Source of the DNA: Isoperla grammatica
Taxonomy: Eukaryota; Arthropoda; Insecta; Plecoptera; Perlodidae
DNA length: 64,000 nt
Direction: 5' to 3'
NCBI GenBank assembly: GCA_945910005.1
Contig: OX246739.1
Span: 3,626,001-3,690,000 of the forward strand
Shown piece by piece: positions 25,753 through 39,794 of this stretch. Below the pieces are notes generated by a model that did not search any database, had not been told where the DNA came from, and saw only the letters and a list, made by a program, of their open reading frames with translations. Numbering within the stretch: the stretch's first letter is position 1; every line of letters begins with the position of its first letter. A program made the position numbers and the translations under genes.

Positions 25753-28700
25753 GACGAGTTTCATTATTCCAGCGTGGTCCCCCAGGGCTCCGTGTTTGTA
25801 TCGTGACGTCATTGTCAGCGCTCCTGGCTCTGAGCTTTCTCATGCAGCAAAGCTCAAGTATTAAACTTTGAGTAAATAGGCACATTAACGTCTAATGTAA
25901 AGTTTCGACGCGAAGTACGCGGCTCATTTTCCACTGGGCTTTCAATGTAATTGTCCAATTCAAATTATTAAGAAGCTGTCTTAAAACTTGAGGGAGAGGG
26001 AATAGGGAATGTTTAGATATACGGACGGCTTCATAGAAGTAATGAGACCGACGAAACTTGAAATATGGTCCTACTCATTTTCGACTTTGTTGAAAGATAT
26101 AATCTACCACAAGACATTATTGCGTGTCGCGAAGAAGAATTACTTGAAACCCTTTGAGTCAACCATTATTTAGTTTTGTCTCCTCTCATTATTTTGTTTA
26201 TATTCCGAAAATACTTCTTCTGACACGCCATGGCTGCTGTGTTTGATTATGAAGAGTTTAACGAGTTGAGAACACAGAACATACGCGTCACCCTTTGATT
26301 TGTCAACCCTGGAAGTGGTTCATTCAGTCACTTGCTTACATGCCAGTCGGTCGCTTGCTTACATGCAAGGCGAATGAAGTATCATGCGTCTCGTTCTCCT
26401 TGGAATTTGAACAAAATCCATTTTCTATCTGGAAATAATCTAAAATGAAATTGAGCAAAGTATCAACTGCCGAACGGTTTCCGTAGATGAAAAAAGCGAC
26501 ATTTCAACTCAACCAATGAACATGCTGGGAATTTCAATTTCAAATTATTACCCACTGCAGTTTTTTTGATCGAAAAAAGGAAATATTAACAAAATAGTGA
26601 TTGGTAATTGCAAAATGCAGGATGACTAAGTCTATTTTAGAAGGGGACATGCCACAGATATCAAGGTGTGAAAATAGAAGCCCTTATGATCTGTACAGCA
26701 CGACGTCATAACTCAAAGGAAACTTAATCGCACAAGGAAACCATACCCCCGTCACCTTGTGCAAACACTTCTTAGTATTTGCGCATCCAGATCACCCATC
26801 TCATTATCACTACGCCAACAGCTCAATCATTTGAACCCGGAATGTTCGACCCTCGTTCGTAGTACCCGAACAATGTCTAACGCCATGCATGCATGCGCCA
26901 CACCCCTCATAATCATTTCGTTGAAGTCATGAAGGTAATCCCGGCAATGGCCGAGGGGTGTGCGTGGGCGTACGGCCGTTACACGCGTGGCACCACCCAT
27001 TCATAAATTAAGCGTTTCGGGTGTGAAGCAGTGAGGATATTGCCAAGGTTCACTGCTCAATCGGGCGCATCCGATACACCAATCAAACCGCACGCTGGGA
27101 TAGACAGGTGACGTATGTGTCCCTGCGGCGTTGCCACACGCATCTAAACTAGATCTTGGCAACGTCAATCAAACAAGTGTCAAGATGTAGTATGCATGGA
27201 TATGGTAAAGAACGTGATCAAACATTAAGTTCGAAACATATCAATAACAATCATAAGTTAGATCCGTTCACCAAATTATTTTGGGAACGATGTATTCGTT
27301 TCTTGCCTGGTACAGTTTAGACAGTTTAAAGCTGTACTGTACAGTACCGATAGCTTTACACACGCATACATACTTGCTGACGAAAGGTTGAAACACATGT
27401 CACGGAAAGTGCTTGTATAGACCTATTCATGAGGTACCGGTAGTTCTATGTTCCTGGTTGCAACCTACTCGCAGTGTTGTGCTTACCTAAGAGATAAACT
27501 TGTGAAGATGTTATCGGAGGAAAAAGAACGCTGCATCTACCTTATCTTCTTTATTACCTCTATAAATTGCAATAATAATGTTACATACGTTTTCCATTTA
27601 AATGTTATTAATGGCTTAATAAAGAAAAACGTACCTTATCTATGTAAAATGGCGTTTTATGTACTGTATTTAAACAATGTAATATCGTACAATATTACAT
27701 GGACGTAACTCTTATAGAAACGGTTCTGGCTAACACGTATTAACGTTTTGATCAGTTTATATAAAAGTTTTTAATTGGTCGTTCACACTGGTCTGGGATT
27801 ATTATGCAAAGCGAGTTAGTTAATATTGTTGCTTTATGTAGGGCGTGATGTGTTTTATATCTTTATTTGGTATAAATTGTTATTACTTTTATTGAGAACT
27901 CTTTGAAGCCGTTTTGCTTCTGATATGATCGTATTAAGTCCTGTTCACCTCCTTCCCTGCGTTCTGTGTAGCTATCTTGACGATAATGCCCCCGCTATAC
28001 AGTGCAGTCTCCCCCATTTGCATTTTTATATGCTTCGTTAACATATTAGCATTCCATTCGTACTCAAAAACGAGAGGAAGTTTATTGCGTTTATTTGAAA
28101 ACTATGCAAATCATATGGGATATCTTTCCCCTCAAGTTGGAAAATGCCCTCCCTACTTTATGTTAATTATTGTAGTAATGTATTTTATTAACCGGAACAA
28201 GTCGTATTTTCCGATCTGGTAAACCGCAGCGCACCGCGTACTGGTGATGGGGGGGCCTTGTTTGGCTGCATGGGGCCCTCGGGATGCGGAGGCCAGGGGT
28301 TGGAAAACCCTCACCCCCCCTTCCCCCCAACACCCTTTTCGAAACCACACACACGTTTTTATAACCTTCACTTCAAAAACCAAGATTAATCTATTAAAAA
28401 AATGTGGTACGAAAATCATTGTACTGCCTAAAACCAAATGCTGTACAATATTGTAACAGAACAGGTACTGAACGGGGTTTTAATTGTGACGCCTATCCCA
28501 GGCAACTGATACAATCACTTTTACGTGTATTCCTGCGAGTGAATATAATCTTGCTTTTTACTATTACTTTTAGTATTACTACATAACCAAGAAATACATA
28601 CGTTACTCCTCACGTGTCTAACAGATATTACTTCAAACATGTCGAAATGTCCACTTGAAAGTTAGCCCGCCTTCATGTGAGCTTTTCCTGTGTGCGAGTG

Positions 28701-31432
28701 CGACATAGATTCTCTCTACCAAATTAAGGTAACAATGTGTGGAGGCTGTTAAAATATTTCACCCATGCTAGCTAGTGTTTTCCCGCCCCTGCTCCAACCG
28801 ACCCATACGTGCTTATAAGTCATCCTTATGCAGAGTTCGTCCATTAAATGATTCTTTAACACGGCATGAAATTGTAAATTATACGGTAGAGGACAAAGAG
28901 GTATTAAATACATATTTTAGACACATTTAAGGTGTGTCCGTTATAGTATCAACATTATTAGGTTCTAGCTGGAACCGAGTTGCTATCCATTAGAAATCGT
29001 GTATGGAAATGATGTCCGTGCTGTGCATCGTATTAGCACCCCTAGGTTGATGGGCAATATATGCATCATGTGTATGCATCAACGTGCCAGCCTGTTAGTG
29101 GCCCCGTTTAGCTTCACAACACACCTTTGACCTTACTCCACCCTCTCATTCACTGGGAGGGAATGAGCGCCTGTGAATGTGGTGGATTCTGTGTCATATT
29201 TTATTATAACATTTTCAATTTGTAAAACCAATTTTTTGATTCAATTTTTATTGCTCGTGTCCTTTTTACTAACAACGGTGGTTAATGCTTTGTTGTTGTA
29301 TTATCATTTACTGTTTTGTTTATTCTGTGGTTTTCCTTTTGTTTCGTTGTAAATTGCATATAAGCTTAGTTTTATTTATTGTCCTCATTTGTAAACCAAA
29401 CGGGATATACATCAAATTAACTAAATAAACATAAACGTGGTGTACAATACACATAATTGTGTGACTGTGTTCGTGTTAATTTATTTTTGAAGATTTTTTG
29501 CTTGATTGTGGGTTAGAACAATGTAATTGTGTTACTTTTCGATGTGACATTACAATATCATTGAATTCAACTTTGCAGAAGTATTCATTCCTTTAGTGGT
29601 TAAGAAGGTTACGTCATCGTCGGTAAATGTACATGTTTACTGTCTATTACACAACTTGCTTGTTTGTCACAACATGCACCGCCTACACAGTGACTACACA
29701 TTACACAATCCTTACCACATTTCTTAAATTGTAATCAAATCATTTTCGAGCTATCTTTATCATGCAAGGAGAAAATTATATAAATAACATTGTTGTGATA
29801 AGGCATACTTGAAATAGTGAGTTATCTCCCAAATCTATAACTTTAACGTAAGTGCGTAACACAGTACTTATGAAGTTCAGTTATAATGATGTAATGACTT
29901 GATGGCCGCTTGGAATAGTTTCAAGACTGGTAAATGTGTCGTGCGTGATTGTATTTATAAACGTGTGTATCGCGTAATCACATAATACCTACACAACCAT
30001 CGTACACAACATACTCGTTTATTATTGATACACTTTGAATTATGTGGAAAGTGAAAACTATTATCAAACTACTTGAATTTTGGAACACATTGGGTTAGTT
30101 AGCAATTTCTCGTATCATCATCTGAAGCGTTACTGTCATTGTTCAAATTGAATTTCAAACATCCCTTTTCATGTCCGCTGAATAAAAATATATCGAGGGT
30201 CTTTTTAGCAGTGAACATGTGTTAGCTGTTTATATTATGTTATCTCTCTTCAGCCCATTATCTGTCTTGTTTTTATAATAGATAAACGTAACACCCATAT
30301 AACGTTGCAACGTCACTAATAATTTATTAGATTCATTTGTTTGCGCTTCCAACTAATTATCATAGTGGCATTTGTGAACAAGTTTGTTTTTCCAATACAT
30401 TCGTTCAATATTGTATTATTGTTTTACCTCAACTCACAGTGAAGTCGGCCAATGAAGACAGAATAATGTCATTACCCCTGTACTGGGCCCCGTGTCGAGG
30501 TTCGTTATAGGTTGTCGACAACCGTCGAACTTTGACTCAAGTAGTCGCAAATGTTCATTTGATGTCTCTTCAAGATGTAGTGTATATACAACGCATTAGG
30601 CTACAAGTCGTCGGTGAGTGGTGTGAGTGAACTGTGTAAGCAAACCCACGGCTTGTAATAGTCACGGGGGTAAACTCCTGACATCAATATTTTGAGTTGA
30701 TGTTTTAGTATTCCCCTCCAATCAACGTTGGAAAAAATCTAAACTTGTGTTTTCTTTGTAATCAGCAAATAATTGTCAAGAATCTTGTTTTACCTATAGA
30801 TTGCGACAACGTATCCGTATGAAATAATATTTTATGTTATGAAAATATCAAAATCTAAAATAAATAGTCCGCATAATTGTTATAATTTTTTCAGCTCATT
30901 ATGGTTTGTAATGTACACTATTTTCATTTCCTCTGTGTTCAAAACAATTTTTACACACGTGCCAACGCCGGCTTCAATATATATATATATATACTGTCCG
31001 ATTGGTTCATTTTTCATTTGAATATAATTCCGTGTCTCGTGTGGCCCCAAGGAAACAAGAATCAAAGAATGTAGTCCGGTCATTGCATGCTGGTTGTTGG
31101 GTGTGTGCCGTAGTGAGAGAGTGGTCAAGATATAGTGAGTGATATCTGTCATCTGATAACTATACCCAGTTCGCAAGCAAAGGTCGCGACTTGTGACTCC
31201 TTCCGTTCAGTGGGTGGAATTCATTTTGCAATTATTGTTATTGTGACATGCAGTGTGGCGAAATCTTTGTACAGTTCGGGCTTGCATTCAGTTCACCTAA
31301 TATAGGTGCTCAATCCATGACTTTTCATTCTACTTTAGGCTATATCCCCGTTTACAGTATGCAATTTGTGATTGAAACCTAATATATTATTTTACCATTT
31401 ACATCATCTACAATATAACTCCAACCTAACAA
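25753..31432. other. Intronic sequence, no gene recognised
   Basis: AT-rich unique sequence. A C/G-rich patch near 28240-28335 produces overlapping short frames on both strands without recognisable content. Confidence 0.45.
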
Positions 31433-31449
31433 CCCCCCCCCCCCCCCCC
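31433..31449. repeat. Poly(C) run, 17 bp
   Basis: C17. Confidence 0.9.
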
Positions 31450-31832
31450 ACACACTACCCATCTAATACGGGAATTATGCTGTGACGTGTATGCCTGTAC
31501 TCATTACGCCTTGATTATGATGTTTCTATGTTACTGGCCCAAATTGTCAATAGATTGTCCTGCCACCCTGGGGGCTCATTTAGGAAACGTTTCGGTGCGT
31601 GTGGCCTTAGCTTTCTGGTTCGTGTTCGATTGGTGCCCATCAAACCACGCACGCACTCGCATGCCTGCTTTATACGCCGCACATCTTCTGACTTCCTGTA
31701 TTTTCCCCGACGTCAAATAACTAATCTGTATGAGAGAAACTTGCCGAATCGAACTCACTACCTCCTCCTCAGCCGAATGGGGTGCAAACTAGTCAGTACA
31801 CAACTGCGTAGGTGTCTAAGCTGCATATACTT

Positions 31833-31981
31833 AGGTTGGAATTCATAGTCGACCCCTACACCTAGGGGCAACCATTGTTGCTATGGATTTGTTTTGTTTA
31901 TGGGAAATAACATGCAAACAATTGTTACCTTGGTAACAATGGGCGCCCCTAGGTGTAGGGGCCGACTATGAATTCCAACCT
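31833..31981. mobile_element. MITE-like short inverted-repeat element, about 149 bp
   Basis: The left arm from 31833 (AGGTTGGAATTCATAGTCG, then CCCCTACACCTAGGGGC) is mirrored by 31945-31981 with a single mismatch over about 37 bp. Pairing resumes more weakly inward (CCATTGTT...). The centre is AT-rich. No target-site duplication is obvious. Size and structure fit a non-autonomous DNA transposon remnant. Confidence 0.7.
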
Positions 31982-32049
31982 TAGTGTTTTCCCCGTCTGA
32001 ACATAATCGCAGTACACAAACCCCAGGAGCAAACAACAGTTTGCCCTGC

Positions 32050-32125
32050 TACCCCGGTAGCTCTACCGGTAAGAGCGCTGTTATACATAGAGCCGATTGG
32101 TCTGGCTCGACTCCTTGCCTAGACA
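32050..32125 (+). repeat. tRNA-derived SINE-like element
   Basis: A D-arm-like hairpin, GCTC (32061-32064) with GAGC (32074-32077) around TACCGGTAA, overlaps an A-box match. A degenerate B box, GGCTCGACTCC, lies at 32104-32114, a normal A-to-B distance. The T stem and acceptor stem do not pair well, so a SINE head or tRNA relic is likelier than a functional tRNA. Confidence 0.5.
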
Positions 32126-33074
32126 CAGTTATATGATAATTGATATCGTTTAAATTGTGTGCTGTGCTATTTTTATAAGCTGTAACTTTGCGTATTTTCT
32201 CTCCTTCACTTTAGCTGTTTTCATGTCTCGTAAAATATTATCACGGCAATCGTACATATCTAGTAATTGTGAAGTCAAGATGTTGTACAAAGTACAGCAC
32301 AAGCAAAACGTTAACGTCAGTAAATTGCTTCTTATATATAAGCCCTGCCATACAAGCATCGAAAACTGCTGATCGCATCCAGCAAAACGCTGCTCTTGCC
32401 TACTACGCAGAAAGTAGCTACGATGCGAAAATAATAATCCTGCGTATATTCACGGGGGCAGCTCTCTCTAGCTAGAGGTGGGTGTGGTGCCGTGAGGCTC
32501 TATTTCCTTCGGCTCTGACATTATCCTAATGAGGTTTGGCGTGTTAACAGGAGGATGATGGTTGCTGACGTTTACCAACCATTTCACACCACATTAATTG
32601 ATGACAAATTGTGTTGAGTCTATGGTACTCATAACGTACGCTAGACTTCGCTTACACAGTTCGAGTTAATTAGGTGGACAAGCAAAAACGTCACGTTTAA
32701 AAATAAACTCCAGTAGAATGGGTGTCCAGAGCCAGAGCAGAGCAGGCGGTGCCTGGGGCAGAAATACTCGTCCATCCGACTCGCATCACTGCTCGCTCCT
32801 CTAAGGTTGGCAACATCAGGTTTAGGTATCGGCACATCGATCCTATTTGTTACATCAGTTTCTTTTTTTTTTTACCAACTCTATAAGCTATATAAAAACT
32901 GCGTTGTTTCAAAAGTCAACATGTACTGCATAAAAGTTACACACGTTAAAAAATAATTGTTTAATTTTCTCGATGTAAAATCTGTTGTACTAGAAGTTAC
33001 TACAATGTATTAAAACAGGGTTATTTCCACCACAGTAAGGTTATAAACTAAACCCTACGACTCTGGCTAGTACG

Positions 33075-33099
33075 AACTGCTCCCGTCGTTCAGGTGAGG
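33075..33099 (+). promoter_or_regulatory. Juxtaposed 3'/5' splice-site sequence (weak recursive-splice candidate)
   Basis: 'ctgctcccgtcgttcAG' runs directly into GTGAGG (boundary 33093/33094). The pyrimidine tract is moderate. Confidence 0.25.
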
Positions 33100-33898
33100 A
33101 AAAGTGCAAGATGGCTATGTCGTGTCCCACCCCTTCAACTTCACCTTCAGTTGTTGGAATAGTAGATTGTCTTTTCGTTGAGCTATGAGTGATACTTGCA
33201 GCTTCGTACAGGCTACTGCAACCAATCAATTTCACGAACATCACAGACAGCACAATCAATTAATATTAAAAGCACTCATCATTCGATCATCTTTAAAAAG
33301 CCGTTTATCCATTAACACAATTCGAAAACGTATTTACAAAATCCACCAATCATATCAATCACTGGCAGCTTTTAGGGATTTATTCCCATACTTTTGTGTA
33401 TTGCACCCTCCCTTCCCCTTCCCTCTCCCCCCCACCACCCATTACACACGCAATCAAAACCACCGCAGACATGTAGATTGTCGGTTTTCGTTGTATAACT
33501 CTACATTTTGGATCCTAGTCCGCGAATTGTGTATAACATTTATGTATACACGCTGGAACTGTAGAAGTGTAGGATGACTAGTTTAAACAAATAGATGTTT
33601 CATATTCATTAACGGTGCGCTAGGTTCATAACATACAAGCATGTGGTGGATTGGTTGTTTGAATTGGGTTACCAGTATAATTTCTATTTGCATCAGAATT
33701 GTCACAGACTAAATGCAAAACATTCCAAATTCTAGTCGTTGTGGCAAAATGTACATATATTTGGTATTTATAATGAAACCACACAGTCGACTGTATAAAA
33801 TTGAATGTTATAACAATTTAAAATAGTCGCAGTGTGTTTGAATGATCGAAATGCACCTTGCCATATCAACAAGATGTCAAGACACCTTTCATTGCGGT

Positions 33899-35512
33899 GC
33901 TACGATGCACGGTTTAGCTGTAAAATGCAATTATAAATTGATCCCAAGGCAGCCACTAGTGTTGTATGGGAGTCAAGTGAGGGTGCCCGTGTGATGCCAG
34001 AATAAGCCCCGTTTCACTCTACGATGCACGGTTTAGCAGTAAAATGCAAATAAAATTGATCCAAAGGTAGCTACTATTGTTATATTGGAGTCTAGTGAGG
34101 GTGTCTGTGTGATGCCAGAATAAGCCCCGTTTCCCACTACGATGCACGGTTTAGCTGTAAAATGTAATTAAAAATTGATCCCAAGGCAGCCACTAGTGTT
34201 GTATGGGAGTCTAGTGAGGGTGCCCTTGTGATGCCCGAATAAGCCCCGTTTCGCTCTACGAGACACGGTTTAGCTGTAAAATGCAATTAAAAATTTATCC
34301 CAAGGCAGGCACTACTGTTGTATGGTAGTCTAGTGAGGGTGCCTGTGTGATGCCAGAATAAGCCCCGTTTCGCTCTACGATGCATGGTTTAGCTGTAAAA
34401 TGCAATTATAAATTGATCCCAAGGCAGCCACTAGTGTTGTATGGGAGTCTAGTGAGGGTGTCTGTGTGATGCCAGTATAAGCCCCGTTTCGCTCTACGAT
34501 GTACGGTTTAGCAGTAAAATGCAAATAGAATTGATCCAAAGGTAGCTACTATTGTTATATTGGAGTCTAGTGTGGGTGTCTGTGTGATGCCAGAATAAGC
34601 CCCGTTTCCCACTACGATGCACGGTTTAGCTGTAAAATGTAATTAAAAATTGATCCCAAGGCAGCCACTAGTGTTGTATGGGAGTCTAGTGAGGGTGCCC
34701 GTGTGATGCCAGAATAAGCCCCGTTTCGCTCTACGAGACACGGTTTAGCTGTAAAATGCAATTAAAAATTTATCCCAAGGCAGGCACTACTGTTGTATGG
34801 TAGTCTAGTGAGGGTGCCTGTGTGATGCCAGAAAAAGCCCCGTTTCGCTCTACGATGCACGGTTTAGCTGAAAAATGCAATTAAAAATGGATCCGAAGGC
34901 AGCCACTAGTGTTGTATGAGAGTCTAGTGAGGGTGTCTGTGTGATGCCAGAATAGGCCCCGTTTCCCTCTACGATGCACGGTTTAGCAGTAAAATGCAAT
35001 TTTAAATTACTCCCAAGGCAGCCACTAGTGTTGTATGGGAGTCTAGTGAGGGTGTCTGTGTGATGCCAGAATAAGCCCCGTTTCCCACTACGATGCACGG
35101 TTTAGCTGTAAAATGCAATTAAAAATGGATCCGAAGGCAGCCACTAGTGTTGTATGGGAGTCTAGTGAGGGTGTCTGTGTGATGCCAGAATAAGCCCCGT
35201 TTCCCTCTACGAGACACGGTTTAGCTGTAAATGCAATTAAAAATTGATCCCAAGGCAGGCACTACTGTTGTATGGTAGTCTAGTGAGAGTGCCTGTGTGA
35301 TGCCAGAATAAGCCCCGTTTCGCTCTACGATGCACGGTTTAGCTGTAAAATGCAATTAAAAATGGATCCGAAGGCAGCCACTTGTGTTGTATGGTAGTCT
35401 AGTGAGGGTGTCTGTGTGATGCCAGAATAAGCCCCGTTTCCCTCTACGAGACACGGTTTAGCTGTCAAATGCAATTAAAAATTGATCCCAAGGCAGGCGC
35501 TTCTAGGGTCTG
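33899..35512 (+). repeat. Satellite-like array, 14 copies of a ~118-bp unit with higher-order structure
   Basis: Units begin near 'tacgatgcacggtttagc' at about 33899, 34017, 34135, 34254, 34373, 34493, 34612, 34732, 34850, 34969, 35089, 35208, 35326 and 35445, the last truncated. Diagnostic variants show copies 1-4 repeated as copies 5-8 (a ~474-bp four-unit block). Copies 11-12 repeat as 13-14. The array ends abruptly in GC-rich sequence at about 35512. Confidence 0.92.
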
Positions 35513-35900
35513 GGGCAAAGGCCCTGGCGCCTGAGGCGCCGAAGGTGTAACAATTTTTTGGGGTTGCATTGAATTTTATGGCCTAAAATACGATTTTAGG
35601 GAGCGATTAACACAGGCCACCCTACCAGTAGCAAAATAATCTCCATTATATTCAATTAATTTTATTGAATATTTACATTAAATATTCAAATAAATTCAAT
35701 TATAATTTCAAAATAATACTTATAGAGTGGGATTAGATTTTTTTTAGCAATATACAGAGAAGTATGTACATCATAGGATTTTTCTGGTAGCAGCCCGGGG
35801 GCCGGACTGCCAAAGGGCCCGGATTTGCCCAGGGGCCCGGGATGCGATCGCATCCCGGCATCCCTAGCCAGTCCGCGCCTGATTGCGGTGTTGTTGTGTA
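35513..35900. repeat. GC-rich repeat-like segment next to the array
   Basis: The segment contains GGCGCC-rich sequence, then AT-rich sequence, then a G/C-rich block (35789-35870) with a perfect 22-bp palindrome at 35837-35858. Composition and the abrupt junction suggest a transposon fragment, but no family is recognised. Confidence 0.4.
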
Positions 35901-38900
35901 CTGAGCATGTTTGAAGCCCGCCTTGATAGTCAAGTACGGCCATCCTTGACCCGTTGAGAACAAGCTGGGCGTCGCCTTCGAACGCCAAGGACAAATTATA
36001 TGAACCGTTTTCCATCTGTAAAGTGCAATGTACACAGGAAATACACTCGGCGACACATATAACAGATACTTATCTCGCGATAATCACAATACTGGATATT
36101 TGTATTAGTAATTACTTGTTGCTGTTGTCTTGTATTAGTACTGCACTAGTGGGCCCTACTTTCATATTAACCTTTATTAATTATGAATAAATTAAATTTG
36201 TTGTGGTATAGGTCTTTGTTATTGTTTTGATTGTAGTTGATAGGATATTAACCTTTGATTCTTTGGTAAGGCTATAGATAGACGATTGATAACATGTATT
36301 TTAGCTGGTAATCTTAAGAAGATTTGTTGTTGATTATTGATAGCGCTTTTTCTTTTAGTTTAATTTCTAAATAATAATAGTGCTAGGTATCTGATAGGTA
36401 AATTACATTCATCAGTGTATTTGGTAAGCCTTTGATCTTCAGCAATGGGCATAGTTACTAATTAGTGCTTCGAGAAGCTTATAGCTGACATTGGCAGTCA
36501 GTTTTAATATAATTTATTTACAGTTTTTGTGGACTCGATAGTTTCAGTGAAATCAAGTGTGCCATTAATTACTTTGACTTTCAAATGCATTGGTATGGTT
36601 ATTTGTGTAGTCTTGTTTCGTCTGCGGAGAGCCATGTTGATCACACTGACCCCTACTCACCCTTTGAAAGACATTGGCACGCGATGGAGACTCGTGGCCG
36701 CAGCTTCCAGTCGTTTGATGTCTGCACGCGAGTGAATGATGCACACAGCATTAGGTTATTGTGCTTTTATATTCACCTCTCTTTGAAGTCATTGATAAAA
36801 TGTATGCAAATGCAGAGTGTTTTTCATTGTGGACAGCATATATTGCCTTTCTTTCCGAGTTCTTTGTCTCAATGGTGAAAAGGTTAGGGAAGCGGTGCGT
36901 GAAATATCGTAATAGCGGCTTCATTGACGGGTCTAATAGCCAAGTCGTTAGCCGTAATGAACTGGAGATTAACCAGTCTGAAAGGTTTAAAAGATCATGC
37001 AAATATTTTTTTCTCTCTAAGAAAATAGACCGCCATTAGCTTTTTCCTGTGCGTGGGGAAGGTTGGTTGTCTTTTAAAATCTTAGTTAAAACTTTGGGCC
37101 TATGACGCTTCTGACTTCTTGCATACACACGGTTGAAAACAACAGAAACCATGTAGGCATATGCCTCTTGATTGTCTTAATATACGCGTTTACTTGATAT
37201 GTCCTCCTATGTGTATTAGCTTTAAGTTCTTATGCATTGTAATTCAATTCTGTTATAATTGTTTTACCAAACCCCCATCATATATAAACAGCACCATGAT
37301 GGGAAATAAATTACTCTTGCGTCTATCTATATAGGTGCGAGTTTTTGTTAGGTGGAGCCTTGTTGGGAAGAATAAACTAATACGTACATGACTCGCTTCA
37401 AAGGGTTACAACATGGTTTTCAACTAGAAACAATATCTGCTCAATGTATTTTTGTTCCTTCTTTGGGTTTCGAACCAAGATATTCCTGCTTTGTGGGCAG
37501 CCAACCATTTCGTCTTCTGTGCAACATTGTTGAAATATCTCGAGAGTTGGGTTATGAGCTTACCTGGCATGGTAACTGTGACAAACCATGAGACCTTCTG
37601 CTTAGCGCTTTGATGTTCACTACCACTGCCACCTTTCCGGTTTCTGACTCGCTGTTGAGTGTTGACTGTGATCTTCTACACTTACCATGTCCAGCCATGT
37701 TGGCGTCTGTAATATGACCCCCAAGAATGCGAACCTTGGGTAAAATCTCGTTATTTAACTGCAAACATCGCACAATATGACGCCAATTAAAATGCTGCAG
37801 TTCTCGATGAATGCCACATTTTATTGCTCTGGTTATCGCCACTAATAACTGCCTTGTGATGGGGTTACGACACTAATATATCTACGTAGCTTCGCTGAAG
37901 AATGCTGTAATGCAATAGGCAGTTGCATTGACACTTCTTTTACCTCGCTATAACTCCTTGGATAGGTACTGTTGTATTTTTATTGTCTGTTTGATGGAAA
38001 AAGCGTTTTTTTACTAGATTCAAGTTGTAATTTGGCCGTACTTAAAATTCTTTTTCTTTATTGAATGTAGGCCCTACTTTTGCTTGGACAAATGAGTAGA
38101 AGTTAGGCTACTATTTGTACTGCCAGAACCATGGCGTAGACAGTGAGGATATAGAGATATATGTGGTCGTGGATGCTTTAAACTGTCTGGAAATATTCAA
38201 AAATTTGTTCTTTTTTGTACTTTAGAAGGTGAGATTTCACTACATTTACTCTAATGCATTCAATTAATTTGGAAACAAGCAAACATATTCGTGTATCTAC
38301 CTTTTAACGCCCCGTAGAGTCAATTTTAGGTTAGGTAGACATTGCTGTAAAAATAAGATTCAAAAGCAATTTCCCCGTAATATGGGATGACAATGCTGAA
38401 CACGTTTAGTGCGTATTGTCTATAGTTGTAGTCCAATTAACATGTTAAGCTAATTGTTGCTCCCTAGCTCTATAGCCCAGTGAGCTCGACAAACCTCACA
38501 AATGAACTAATCGCCTCTTGACATTACTTGATCACAATATTCATGCAAAACTTCCCGTTGTGGTTTCGCTTGTTGAAAATAGAAGCACTTCGATTGTTTA
38601 AGTGTATCTATACCCGCGTTGCTGGTGGAGGTGGGAGTAGAACTCCCCTTCCATCAAGACGATTGCCATTTGAATTCCCCCTTCGGAAAGTTCTAGAATT
38701 TATCTGCATTTTCATTATCTATAAATACATGTTTTTTTTCTTTTTTAATTACTTTTAATGTAGTCGAGGAAACGAATTCACTATAGCCTCAATTTCTTAC
38801 TCTACTCTATCGGTGACTGACAACCAATCTCTCTGTAAAGAACTCTTATAGTTGATTCTGTCCGTAACGCAGGGAAGCTGTTTCATCGCTTGGATCAAGT

Positions 38901-39790
38901 TTATTGGCCACATAAAGTGGGAATGTGTTTTGACGTTCCTCGCACATGGTACTAATTACCTGATAAGTGTGTACATTACAGTTTTATAAGCCCGGGACAT
39001 GTACACACATTACCAAAGCATACACTTACCTTGCACGCAACGGAAAATAATTAACATGTTGTGTACATTTACAATTACTAAGCTTGCATTGCTAGGGTTG
39101 TACAAAGTGGGTACCGCCATGAGTTCAACGTCCTCCTGACCTGTACCAATTATAAACTTTGAAAACAATTAATGAAACCTACACCGTTGGCTCACAGCAC
39201 AGTTTGATGTTAATATTACATTATGCATTCGACATGTTTATCTGTTAGAAGGGACTCAATTCAGTTTACGCATCTCATTACAATAATTGGTAGCTAGATC
39301 CAAAATAAAGAAAAGTATTTGGAAACACAAAGAAATCGGGTAATTGTCTTCAAACCCAAGTAGGGGTCGTAATTGGCTTTGAGGTGGTACCAGACACCCT
39401 CTCGCGGTGCTCTCAATGACTTCCTAAGACATAAACTGTGAGAATTCAGTATTACAAATTTAATGGCAACAGCGCTGCCATCAGCATTCAATGATCTTTA
39501 GATGGCTGTTTCGCCACCAGTTCCACAGTGTATAGCTGCCATTGTTACCATTGTAGGGCTACATGAGACTGAGATTAGAGCCTTACCGCTAGGATCGCCA
39601 CCAAAACATGTTGCCAATGAAAACTGAGAGTTTCCTCTGCTGTAGTCTGCAGTGTTGTTGCACCAAACATCAGCTGATCTGTCGTGACTCGACCGGAACA
39701 GTTACTAATCCAAGGACACATACACATATAACGTGGTGCTTCATTCATATCCAAATCCAAGGCTTCTCGGTATGAGAAAGTGATCTAGAC
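35901..39790. other. Intronic sequence, no gene recognised
   Basis: Open frames are short and unsupported. On the minus strand near 37465-37480, 'TTGGTTCGAAACCC' is a B-box match, suggesting one more tRNA-derived repeat relic. Confidence 0.45.
37460..37520 (-). repeat. Possible tRNA-derived SINE relic
   Basis: B-box GGTTCGAAACC on the minus strand, preceded by a plausible anticodon-arm-like stretch. No clear D arm. Confidence 0.35.
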
Positions 39791-39794
39791 ATTC

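Noticed and set aside
33899..35512. CRISPR-like array
   Set aside because: The ~118-bp units are directly adjacent without unique spacers, and the context is eukaryotic. It is an ordinary tandem satellite.
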